In this document: positions 12,101-19,049 of the stretch, piece by piece
Numbering within the stretch: the first letter of the stretch is position 1
Layout: each line of letters starts with the position of its first letter
Assembly: GCA_031290615.1 (NCBI GenBank)
Contig: JAITNF010000083.1
Span: 1-48,191, forward strand
Source of the DNA: Desulfovibrio sp.
Lineage (GTDB): Bacteria; Desulfobacterota; Desulfovibrionia; Desulfovibrionales; Desulfovibrionaceae
DNA length: 48,191 bases
Direction: 5' to 3'
The notes under the pieces: generated by a model
Seen by the model: the letters and a program-made list of their open reading frames with translations, nothing else
Database searches by the model: none
Told to the model about the DNA's origin: nothing
Position numbers and translations under genes: made by a program

Positions 12101-12324
12101 CCGGGCATGTTGGCCCGCACCGTCACCACGGGGAAATCCACATTTGGCAACGACGCCGCCGGCAAAAGGCCGAAAGCCGCCATGCCAGCCAGCGTCAGGG
12201 CGATGGTGACGAGCGTTGTGGCCACCGGACGGTGTATGAAGGGAGCGGAAAAATTGACCGGCAAAAATTCAGAGCCGAAACGCTTGTGGTCGTCTCCACG
12301 AAATTTCAGGTCTGTATTACCCAC
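9136..12324 (-). CDS. RND efflux transporter inner-membrane permease (MdtC-like)
   Basis: A proton-driven resistance-nodulation-division pump subunit in the inner membrane, usually joined to a membrane-fusion protein and an outer-membrane channel. It reads APFIHRPVATTLVTIALTLAG (TM1), then LPNVDFPVVTV and GASPETMASTVATPLERALG, closest in style to MdtB/MdtC. Further on are STGFVVDDAIVVLENI (TM4 with the proton-relay aspartates) and GIVKKNAILMVDFALEAER. The length, about 1062 residues, is full. I chose the GTG at 12324 because AGGAG lies 7 bases ahead; the track start is an upstream TTG. This leaves about 30 polar residues before TM1, more than usual. No fusion protein or outer-membrane partner is in the window. 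Confidence 0.92.
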   Translation of the reverse strand: MGNTDLKFRGDDHKRFGSEFLPVNFSAPFIHRPVATTLVTIALTLAGMAAFGLLPAASLPNVDFPVVTVRANMPGASPETMASTVATPLERALGRIAAITEMTSSSSLGSTSVILQFDLDRNTDGAARDVQGAINAARSTLPSMPSNPSWRKVNPSGAPIMILSVTSSVLTRAQLYDSASTVLAQKISQIPGVGEVLVGGGALPAVRVDVNPGALAAAGLVMEDVRQAITAANVYLPKGILENDSVCWLVGAHDQLQKADEYRHVVVGQKGGRIIRLADVAEVSDSSQDVRNMAVVNGIPAILLIVSRAPGANIIDTVDQIKAMMPDLQAWLPGGARLEERMDRSVTIRASLREVEKSLLISIVLVVLVVFFFLGSAWATAVPAVAVPVSIIATFGIMYLCDYSLDNFSLMALTVSTGFVVDDAIVVLENITRRIEAGDSPLMAALRGSQEVGFTVVSISLSLVAVFAPILFMGGVVGRLFREFAVVLTAAVLISMLISLSTTPMMCARLLRTPLAERGGNAGPCRSVLFVRMKKRLASMPQRLLCGYAKSLEAVLRHPRLVMTGFALMIAGNVYLYIVIPKGFFPQQDTGVIMGGILADQSASYQAMRDKLTLLVDIIKKDPAVAQVSAHISGGRNGGGVFVVLKPLEERKISAQEVIGRLRGKLSAEPGIQIFLQPGQDIMMGGRGSRSQYQYTLQADTLSELRAQGRRLQLELAQHPIFLDVDSDIEERGLQTMLTVNRDSLARFGLSMSSVDEALNNSFGQRQVSAIYEDKNQYRVVLEYNPKWLEDASALEKVLLPGKSGLVPLTAVAEARLGFAPMSVAHQGQFAAVTISFNLAPGVALSQAQEVIEATRVQLAMPGDIIGSFQGMAKLHSDAAADQIVLFLAALVALYIVLGILYESLIHPITILSTLPSAGGGAMLALMLFGMEFTVIALIGLLLLCGIVKKNAILMVDFALEAERTRGLLPKNAIFEACLLRFRPIMMTTAATILGAMPLALGRGDGAELRTPLGVTIVGGLIVSQLLTLYTTPVVFLCLDRLRLRTGFRPVGNGEIVGPVQI

Positions 12325-12416
12325 GGTACTTCTCCTGCGCTTCAGACGGAACATATTCAGCTGCCGCTCTCCGAGCCTGAAGGAGGGCAACGGACATCAC
12401 AGGGCATTGCTTGACA

Positions 12417-12689
12417 TCAATGAGATGCCCGCCAGTCAGAACTGTTCAGAACGCCAAGCTTTTCGGCTCGAGGGCTGGACTTTATCACATGTTCAAGACT
12501 GTACGCCATGCTCTTGGTTTCGCATTCCCGGGAAACCAGAAGTTTTACAGGCCGGCGAGAGCGGGTATATTTCGCGCCTCCCGGCAGATTGCCGTTGTGC
12601 TGATCAATCCGCCTCCGAATATCCGTGGCCACACCGCAGTAATATGTTCCGTCAGCGCATTGCAAAAGATAGACGTGCCAAGTATTCAC
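12417..12689 (-). CDS. GIY-YIG nuclease family protein (YhbQ/UPF0213 type)
   Basis: A single GIY-YIG domain of about 90 residues. It contains WHVYLLQCADGTYYCGVATD, the two-strand GIY-YIG core (as VYL and YCG), then the conserved Arg in RRRIDQHN and PVKLLVSRE. Proteins of this class are thought to cleave DNA; the YhbQ group is linked to DNA repair, with limited evidence. Two GTG starts are possible. The one at 12689 has GCGAGG 5 bases upstream and gives VNTWHVYLL, so I prefer it to 12707. It lies just upstream of the RND gene on the same strand, 92 bases away. Confidence 0.82.
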   Translation of the reverse strand: MNTWHVYLLQCADGTYYCGVATDIRRRIDQHNGNLPGGAKYTRSRRPVKLLVSRECETKSMAYSLEHVIKSSPRAEKLGVLNSSDWRASH

Positions 12690-12731
12690 GGGAACCTCGC
12701 GAGACACTCCGAGAGTTTTTATCTATAATCT

Positions 12732-12804
12732 AACTAGCATTTCACGCTTGAGATGCTTACTTTACGGCAGGCAAATCCCGCCTGCAAGCATCTCTAATCT
12801 AGTT
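12732..12804. repeat. Nested hairpin; copy 1 of an intergenic repeat
   Basis: Three nested complementary pairs: AACTAG/CTAGTT (outer), GAGATGCTT/AAGCATCTC (middle, 12750-12758 and 12786-12794) and GCAGGC/GCCTGC (inner, with a 7-base loop). The segment 12738-12789 closely matches 31539-31590, so this is a repeated element. No T run follows, so it is not a typical terminator. Confidence 0.65.
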
Positions 12805-13096
12805 GAAAAATTCGTAAAAGAATGCCTGATAACGTCGATGCTGTCAATTTGAAACATTGCACGTTGCGTTTCCGCAAAAATATCGGGATTGCCGCAGCCG
12901 GAATTTTTCCGCACAGCTTTGACATTTTCCTTTTTTTGACTGGATATGTGGATATATTTTCGATACGCTTACAAAGACAAGGTCAATAGAGAGAGGCACA
13001 CATCAAACATAACAGATAGATAATGAACAATCCCAGACTTGCGATTTTGAAGCCAAGATTGAAGCGACTTTTGATGATATTGAGGACAATCACGCC
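12805..13096. other. Noncoding AT-rich stretch
   Basis: About 290 bases after the hairpin with no convincing gene. Just before 13097 the frame EAKIEATFDDIEDNHA is open, and could be the tail of a lost gene that overlapped the ATPase start. Confidence 0.35.
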
Positions 13097-13440
13097 GTGA
13101 TAATAACAAAAATTTATCTGAAGAATTGGAAAAATTTTGGAGAAGTCACTGCCTCCTGCGGTAAACGCATTTTCCTCATCGGCCCCAACGCATCGGGTAA
13201 ATCCAATTTTCTTGACGCGTTGCGCTTTTTGCGAGATGTCGCGCAGAACGGCCTTTACAAGGCTGTGTCCATGCCCGGGGGATGAAGGTGGTCCTGTCAA
13301 TCCTTACAGAGCAGATTAACTTTGAAAAAGTTGATCTACTCTAGACGCGTCTGCCCCACGACAATGAGTTTGGACAAACCGTGGCGGATTACGGCAAAGC
13401 TGGCATCAAGCGTAAAATGTCATTGTACGGCGGCGACGCG
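13097..13440 (+). pseudogene. AAA/ABC-type ATPase relic (N-terminus only)
   Basis: The GTG at 13097 begins IITKIYLKNWKNFGEV, then FLIGPNASGKSNFLDALRFL, the strand and Walker A motif of RecF/SMC-like or OLD-like AAA ATPases (GPNxSGKSN). A stop occurs at about 13283. Later bases up to about 13440 include FGQTVADYGKAGIKRKMSLY in another frame, which looks coding but which I cannot place. Walker B and the rest are missing, so the product would be a non-functional fragment. Such ATPases are often part of defence systems, but the partner is not visible. Confidence 0.6.
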
Positions 13441-13492
13441 ATGGATTCAATTTTCTGTTGACTTCAGCCAGGATATGCTATGATAGTGGGGC

Positions 13493-13784
13493 ATGGTCGA
13501 GCTTATTTTTTCCAAATGGAGTCCCGGCGGAAACATGACCCCACTTTTTCCCGAGCGTGTCCTTACAGGACCGTCTGGCGGTCCGAGCGTTGGAAGCGGA
13601 CAGTAGCAGTAGCGGCGAGCAGGCCGGCTTTGTGAATCTGAGTGAACGCCGCATATGCATGGCGGGCGGAGCATTCTGCGTAAACGCGAGCCGCGCTTTC
13701 GGCGCGCTCATGGCGGAGGCAGTGGACGGCCCTGTGTCCTTGGTTGCAAAGAGACGGGTATGGCTTGTGGAGGAGGGCGAATGA
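13493..13784 (+). pseudogene. Truncated diaminopimelate-epimerase-like fold protein
   Basis: The frame MVELIFSKWSPGGNMTPLFPER runs to about 13555, then shifts to SLQDRLAVRALEAD and later GGAFCVNASRAFGALMAE. The GxFCxNAxRxFG pattern resembles the active-site Cys loop of DapF/PhzF-type epimerases. It ends at a TGA overlapping the cbiD start (ATGA), so the two were once translationally coupled. At about 97 codons with one frameshift it is far too short for a two-lobed epimerase, so a large internal deletion is likely. Its original substrate is unknown. Confidence 0.5.
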
Positions 13785-14914
13785 AACCCCTGCGTGAAGG
13801 CTTCACCACAGGTTCCGCAGCGGCCGGGGCGGCCCTTGCGGCCTTGATTCTGCTTGTGGAAGGCCGCGCGCCGAAAAATGTTTCTGTCCCCCTGCCGCCG
13901 TTTCATGTGCCGACAGACGGCCGTACCCCGCTGTATGCGCATGCCCGTTGTTCCAGTTTTGTCCGCGTGCCTGTAGAACAATGCCGCCTGTTCGACGTTT
14001 CCGGTGCCAAAGCCGCCGTGCGCAAGGACGGCGGGGATGATCCCGACGTCACATCGGGGGCGCTCATTGTGGCGTGCGTGACCTTTGACCCTAAGGCGGA
14101 CGGAGTTGATATCCAATTGAACGGCGGACAGGGAGTGGGCCGCGTGACCTTGCCCGGTCTACCCGTGCCGGTAGGAGAAGCGGCCATCAATCCCGGTCCG
14201 CGTGAGCAGATACGTGTTGCCTTGAGCCAGTATGTGGAGAAGTACGCCCGGCGTTTCGGGCCATGCCCGGAGTTGGCCGTGGTGATCAGCGTACCGGAAG
14301 GAGAGGCGTTGGCCTCGCGTACCCTCAATCCGCGTCTGGGCATCGTGGGAGGCATCTCGATTCTGGGTACCCGCGGCATAGTATGTCCTTTCAGCCACAC
14401 GGCCTGGCAGGCGACTGTCAGGAAGGGGCTTGACGTGGCCTTGACCTCGGGATGCGCGACAGTCTGTCTTTCCACAGGCCGCCGTTCCGAAGCTCTACTC
14501 ATGGAAAAGTATCCCCACCTTTTGCCACAAGCCTTTATACAGGCCGCCGATTTCGCCGCTTTCTCCCTGCGCGCGGCCGGTCCCATGCCTTTTACGAATA
14601 TTGTCTGGGGCTGCTTTTTCGGCAAACTGCTCAAACTGGCACAAGGTATGGAATATACCCATGCGCGCAAGGGAAGCCTTGATCTTGGAGGACTGGCACT
14701 GCTGTGTCCAAGCATCGGCGCACTACGCGCAGATGCCGTGCAGCGCTGCATCACCGCCGCTCAAGCTCTAGATATTCTTCTAGCGGATGAGGACGGGCAG
14801 CGGGTTATTACTGTGGTGACGGAAAAAGCGTCCAGGGAGGCGACCAGATTCACCGGTCGCGCTGTGCGTCTCCACCTTTTTCATACGGACGGCAGACTGT
14901 TGTGCACGGCGTAA
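13781..14914 (+). CDS. cbiD: Cobalt-precorrin-5B C1-methyltransferase
   Basis: Methylates C-1 of the corrin ring in the anaerobic (early cobalt insertion) cobalamin pathway. It starts MKPLREGFTTGSAAAGAALAAL, with the family's GxTTGSAAAAA signature, and later has NPGPREQI and SILGTRGIV. The length of 377 residues is normal. I chose the ATG at 13781 rather than the longer track ORF because it gives the family N-terminus and overlaps the preceding frame as ATGA. The stop overlaps the first codons of cbiET by 13 bases if the GTG at 14902 is used. It forms an operon with cbiET and cbiF. Confidence 0.95.
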   Translation: MKPLREGFTTGSAAAGAALAALILLVEGRAPKNVSVPLPPFHVPTDGRTPLYAHARCSSFVRVPVEQCRLFDVSGAKAAVRKDGGDDPDVTSGALIVACVTFDPKADGVDIQLNGGQGVGRVTLPGLPVPVGEAAINPGPREQIRVALSQYVEKYARRFGPCPELAVVISVPEGEALASRTLNPRLGIVGGISILGTRGIVCPFSHTAWQATVRKGLDVALTSGCATVCLSTGRRSEALLMEKYPHLLPQAFIQAADFAAFSLRAAGPMPFTNIVWGCFFGKLLKLAQGMEYTHARKGSLDLGGLALLCPSIGALRADAVQRCITAAQALDILLADEDGQRVITVVTEKASREATRFTGRAVRLHLFHTDGRLLCTA

Positions 14915-16440
14915 CACAACAAGCCCTTCTGCCCGGCATAAAGCCCAAAAAAACGGGAGAGCCGGCTCCTGAACAGACAGCGGCGGGCGAACCCCCGGAA
15001 GCCGCTGCCAAAAAAAACGCCCTCATGGAAAGCACGGCCGACGTTGCGAATTCTGCATGGCCTCCCATGACGGAGATGCTGCACTCCCTGCTTGTTTTTG
15101 AATCTACCGCTCATCGGTCGAGCTGCGGCCAGGAAAAATGTGAAGAAATCGGCGATGTGTCCGACGAGAGCATGTCTGGCGTGTCCGCCACCACCCCTGT
15201 TGTGGTCATGGGTGTTGACAGTGGTTGCGCCGCGCTGTCCGAAGCGCAGCAACAATTTCTGGCAAATGCCGACCTGCTCTGCGCCGGACGCGGCCTGACG
15301 CGCGATCTGGCTGCGGAAATCGTCCGGCCCAGTGAGGGTGACAGCGAGGGATTACTGCTTCTCTCTTCTCCGTTGGAGCCTGTTCTTGAGCGGATTGCGC
15401 AAGCCAGCGCCGACGGCCTGCGCGTGCTGGTGCTGGCGGACGGAGATCCCCTATTTTTCGGCATAGGCGTGACTCTGGCGCGCTATTTAGGCGGCGACGC
15501 GGTGCATGTCATACCTGCCGTGAGTTGCCTACAACTGGCCTGCGCCCGTCTCAATCTACCTTGGCACAATGTTGTCTGCCTTTCTCTGCACGGACAGGAC
15601 AATTTTGGCCCACTTGACGCGGCTGTCGGCAGAGGCGCACCACTCTGCGTGCTGACCGACGGCAATACCCGGCCGGACACCCTTGCCCGGCATTTGCTTG
15701 ACTGCGGAGTGGACTGGTTTTTTGCGCATATTTTTGAACGATTGAATCTGCCGGAGGAAACGGCGACCCATGTGACCCTAGACAAAGCGGCCGGCATGAG
15801 CTTCGGACCGTCGTGCACCCTCGTGCTGACCCTGGCGGCCGCGCCGCGCAGGCCCTCTCTTGGCCTTGACTCCGGGGATCTAGCCGCTGAAGACGGAATA
15901 GTGACCAAACCGTCCGTGCGTGCCGCTGTTCTTGCCTTGTTGCGCATCGCACCCACGCACACTGTCTGGGATATCGGTTCGGGATCCGGGGCAGTGGCGA
16001 TTGAAGCGTCTGTACTGGCCCATCAGGGGCGTGTCGTGGCTGTGGAAAAAAAACCGGAGCGCGCTCTGTGCATTGAGGAAAACCGTCGCCGTTTCGGCGC
16101 GGCCATAGTAGATGTTCACTTGGGAGAAGCTCCCGCCTGTCTTGACGAACTGCCGGACCCGCAACGTGTTTTCATTGGTGGGGGAATTTCCGGGAAAGAC
16201 GGCGAGGAAGTGCTGATGCGCGTCAGCCGCCGTCTGCCGCCCGGCGGGCGTGTGGCCATAAACTGCGTCCTGTTGAGCACCCTTGCCAGATGCCGTGATT
16301 TTTTCGGCGTGCATCGCTGGCCTTGTGACATTGTCAGCGTGCAGGCGGCGGAATCCCGTCCCCTAGCTGGCGATGTGCATCTTACGGCCATGAACCCGAT
16401 CTTTGCGCTGGTTGCGCAAAAACCCCCATTGACGTCATAA
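14902..16440 (+). CDS. cbiET: Cobalt-precorrin-7 C5-/precorrin-8 C15-methyltransferase fusion (CbiE-CbiT, CobL-like)
   Basis: A two-domain enzyme that methylates C-5 and C-15 and decarboxylates the corrin acetate chain. The CbiE domain starts at about residue 99 (VVVMGVDSGCAALSEAQQQF) and contains LADGDPLFFGIG. The CbiT domain starts at about residue 330 (AAEDGIVTKPSVRAAVLALL), with the SAM motif VWDIGSGSGAVAIEA. The first 90 residues are rich in Ala, Pro, Glu and Lys and match no domain I know. A second start at 15172 (MSGVSATTPVVVMG) would remove them, at the cost of a 257-base gap after cbiD. The longer form is open throughout. Both are possible. Confidence 0.9.
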   Translation: MHGVTQQALLPGIKPKKTGEPAPEQTAAGEPPEAAAKKNALMESTADVANSAWPPMTEMLHSLLVFESTAHRSSCGQEKCEEIGDVSDESMSGVSATTPVVVMGVDSGCAALSEAQQQFLANADLLCAGRGLTRDLAAEIVRPSEGDSEGLLLLSSPLEPVLERIAQASADGLRVLVLADGDPLFFGIGVTLARYLGGDAVHVIPAVSCLQLACARLNLPWHNVVCLSLHGQDNFGPLDAAVGRGAPLCVLTDGNTRPDTLARHLLDCGVDWFFAHIFERLNLPEETATHVTLDKAAGMSFGPSCTLVLTLAAAPRRPSLGLDSGDLAAEDGIVTKPSVRAAVLALLRIAPTHTVWDIGSGSGAVAIEASVLAHQGRVVAVEKKPERALCIEENRRRFGAAIVDVHLGEAPACLDELPDPQRVFIGGGISGKDGEEVLMRVSRRLPPGGRVAINCVLLSTLARCRDFFGVHRWPCDIVSVQAAESRPLAGDVHLTAMNPIFALVAQKPPLTS

Positions 16441-17205
16441 ATGCCGGGCTTGGTTTCATTTGTGGGGGCCGGTCCCGGTGATCCGGAACTCGTGACCATC
16501 AAAGGTCGCAGGGCTGTTGAAGAAGCGGGGTTGGTACTCTACGCCGGCTCTCTCGTGCCGCCAGAGCTTGTGGCCTGCGCGAGAGAGGGAGCGCAGGTTG
16601 TGGATTCGGCTCAGCTCACGCTGGAAGAATGCCACGCGTTAGCGCGCGATGCGGCCCTTGTCGGGGATGACGTGGCGCGTGTGCACACGGGTGATCCCTC
16701 ACTGTATGGCGCGCTACGGGAACAAGCAGCTCTGCTGGACAGGGACGGCATACCATGGCGCGTTATTCCAGGTATTACGTCCGCCTGCGCCGCCGCCGCC
16801 GCAGCAGGCATAACCTTTACCGTGCCGGAACTCACGCAAAGTCTTGTAATCACGCGGGTGGAGGGACGCACGCCCATGCCCGACCGTGAAAAAATCCGAC
16901 ATCTGGCCGCGCACAAGAGCTCCATGGCCATATATCTCTCCGCCAAGCTGACGGCCGTGACGCGTGCAGAACTTTTGCAGGTTCTGCCACCACCGACGCC
17001 CGTGCTGTGCGCGTACCGCGTGGGCTGGCCGGACGAAAAGCTTGTCTGGACAGATGTGGACAACATGGTGCGTTGCGTTGCGGAAAATCATCTAGAAAGA
17101 CAGACGATATTTCTCGTCCTGCCGGCTGAGGGCAAGGCGGGAGCTCTCTCACACCTGTACGCAGCTGATTTTTCCCATTCATTCCGTAAAAGCCTGGACA
17201 GGTAG
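16441..17205 (+). CDS. cbiF: Cobalt-precorrin-4 C11-methyltransferase
   Basis: SAM-dependent methylation of C-11 in corrin synthesis (CbiF/CobM). It starts MPGLVSFVGAGPGDPELVTIKG, the tetrapyrrole methylase glycine-rich motif, followed by VARVHTGDPSLYGA and VIPGITSACAAAAAAGI. The length of 254 residues is normal. The ATG directly follows the cbiET stop with no spacer, so the genes are surely co-transcribed. The window lacks the remaining cobalamin genes, so whether the whole pathway is present cannot be judged here. Confidence 0.95.
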   Translation: MPGLVSFVGAGPGDPELVTIKGRRAVEEAGLVLYAGSLVPPELVACAREGAQVVDSAQLTLEECHALARDAALVGDDVARVHTGDPSLYGALREQAALLDRDGIPWRVIPGITSACAAAAAAGITFTVPELTQSLVITRVEGRTPMPDREKIRHLAAHKSSMAIYLSAKLTAVTRAELLQVLPPPTPVLCAYRVGWPDEKLVWTDVDNMVRCVAENHLERQTIFLVLPAEGKAGALSHLYAADFSHSFRKSLDR

Positions 17206-17275
17206 CCGCCCTGGAAAAACCGCAGGCCTCTTTGACTCGCAAAGCAAGCAGCAACGCCGACTGACAATCAGGTTG

Positions 17276-17671
17276 TTACTCCGAGAGGAGGACGTTCGTC
17301 AAAAAACCCGTACACATACATTTGGCGATCAACGCCCCTAAGCCGTCAAAAACTTCGACATCATACGACATGATATGCTGTCCTGCCCGCACAATTTTCG
17401 CTTCTGCCGCCAAGGGCCCAACCTTGCCCGGCCGCAGAAATTCCACGGTAGTAGTCAGGCACACAACAGCAGTTTTTGTGGCCGCGTTGGCCGCCGCCCC
17501 AAAAGCCACATCGGCAAGGGAAAAAATAGCGCCGCCGTGGGCCATGCCCCAGCCGTTTCTGTGGTGTTCCGTGAGAGGCATACTTACTTTTGCGTAATCC
17601 TTGCGCACCTCTTCAATGGTCATATCAAGATAACGCACCAGCTTGTCGTGGTCTGCAACGTAATTCTCCAT
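17276..17671 (-). CDS. PaaI-like hotdog-fold thioesterase
   Basis: A 131-residue single hotdog domain with HRNGWGMAHGGAIFSLADVAFG (residues 37-58), the active-site and central helix region of PaaI/YdiI acyl-CoA thioesterases. TTTVEFLRPGKVGPLAAEAKI follows, the typical second strand set. It likely hydrolyses an acyl-CoA in the cytoplasm; the substrate is not visible. The gene stands alone, with 70 bases to cbiF (convergent) and 83 to the Tim44-like gene. Confidence 0.85.
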   Translation of the reverse strand: MENYVADHDKLVRYLDMTIEEVRKDYAKVSMPLTEHHRNGWGMAHGGAIFSLADVAFGAAANAATKTAVVCLTTTVEFLRPGKVGPLAAEAKIVRAGQHIMSYDVEVFDGLGALIAKCMCTGFLTNVLLSE

Positions 17672-17754
17672 GCACTTAACCTTTGTGGTGTCTTATACGG
17701 GAACAGCGTCATGGCACAATACTCGAGCCGGGGAGCAGCATTTGTCAATATTGA

Positions 17755-18648
17755 TCACTCTACCTGCTGGATACCGTCAAGCTTCCAGTCACCGTCGGCG
17801 CCCAAGCGCAAAAAATGCCAGACTTCTCTCACGGAAGCCGGAGCCTGTTGATCCGGACTCTCATGCATGAGCACGTCGAAAAAAACTTCGGCGCGTTCAT
17901 CTTCGCCCACTTTCTCCACATGCAACAGCTGGGCGTTAACCAGCAGCAGTTCCGTGATGGCCTGGTCGGAATCGGTCACCATGTCTTCACGCACCTTCTC
18001 AAGAACAAGCGGCGTAGTGAACTGGGCGATGTCGTCCAGATCACGCTTGTCCCAAGAATTCTGCAGACGCGCATAAGCCATTTTCGCGCCACGCAGAAAT
18101 TCTTCCACATCAAAGTCGGCGAGCGCATTACTGGAAGGGGCGGACTCCGGAACTGGGTCGGCGCGTAGCCTGTCCCAGCCGGCGGTTGCCGTGCGGTTGT
18201 TCGGGGACGAAAAATCCCTGTTGTCCGTGAAGGCCGAAGTCCGCCCACCGGCTGCGGTCGTGCACCTGCGGGCGAAAAGTTTAAGGCTCAAGTATATCAG
18301 GAAACCGATGAAAAGAATATCCATGAACCCGCCGCCGGCAAAACCGTGACCAGAGAGCAGGGAGCCAATAAGCGTGCCGGCGAGAAGGCCGCCGAAAAGG
18401 CCGCCCATGCCGCCGAACAATTGCCGGCTTTGCGGCGTCTGGGCCGCCGGCCGGCTCATAGCGCCGGCCTCCCGCGAAGGCTGTGTCTGTGTCGCGGGGA
18501 ATGGTAAAGGCGCGGGCGTGCTCATATAGGGCTTACCGCCGAAGGATCGGCCACCGCCCAAACGGGCAGCCGCAGCTTCATCCGCAAAGGTGAGGGTAAA
18601 AGCCGCTAGGGCCAAAAAAATTATGGCGAAAACGCTGCATATTTTCAT
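17755..18648 (-). CDS. Tim44-like domain membrane protein
   Basis: The protein has 297 residues. A signal peptide (MKICSVFAIIFLALAAFTL, cleavage near DEAAA) leads into a Gly/Pro/Gln-rich linker. A transmembrane segment (GFMDILFIGFLIYLSLKLFA) comes at about residues 145-165, and a Tim44-like domain at the C-terminus (VWHFLRLGADGDWKLDGIQQV). Bacterial Tim44-like proteins of this layout are inner-membrane proteins of poorly known role. The track start at 18807 adds 53 unlikely residues; the ATG at 18648 follows AGGAT and begins a clean signal peptide. It is monocistronic as far as can be seen. Confidence 0.8.
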   Translation of the reverse strand: MKICSVFAIIFLALAAFTLTFADEAAAARLGGGRSFGGKPYMSTPAPLPFPATQTQPSREAGAMSRPAAQTPQSRQLFGGMGGLFGGLLAGTLIGSLLSGHGFAGGGFMDILFIGFLIYLSLKLFARRCTTAAGGRTSAFTDNRDFSSPNNRTATAGWDRLRADPVPESAPSSNALADFDVEEFLRGAKMAYARLQNSWDKRDLDDIAQFTTPLVLEKVREDMVTDSDQAITELLLVNAQLLHVEKVGEDERAEVFFDVLMHESPDQQAPASVREVWHFLRLGADGDWKLDGIQQVE

Positions 18649-19049
18649 TGGGGGAATCCTGTTGTTGTTTCCGATTGCACTATATGTGGTTTTATCCAAC
18701 AGTACACGCTTTTGTCTGAAAGCGCAAGGGGACGCTTGACCCATAACAGGGCTGACACATTTAAAAACAGTAACTATTTGGAATAACATGATTTTATGAA
18801 ATAACATTCAAAAAAATTCATGACGGTACATGAAACACGGCAATTTTGGCACTTTTCCCAACTTCTTCAGGGCGGCGTAATTTTTCCAAAATCAAACCGC
18901 TTTGGCGCTTGACAGCACGATAAAAAATGCGTTGCTGAGCCCGTAAAAGCAAGCGACCGCCAGCTTATCTGAAATCAAAATTCATGCCAAGCCGCCTATG
19001 ACGCCACGGCATATGGGTCAACTTCTTGCCCATTCCGGCGGCAGAGCGT
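18649..19049. other. Divergent intergenic region before priA
   Basis: About 400 bases separate two divergently transcribed genes and presumably hold both promoters. A TTGACA occurs at 18909-18914 on the plus strand but has no good -10 at normal spacing. I see no riboswitch or RNA gene. Confidence 0.4.

Noticed and set aside
11461-12414. 317-codon plus-strand ORF opposite the RND gene
   Set aside because: High-GC shadow of the permease; His- and Arg-rich with no domain.
13903-14754. 283-codon minus-strand ORF opposite cbiD
   Set aside because: Shadow ORF in the antisense of a well-supported gene.
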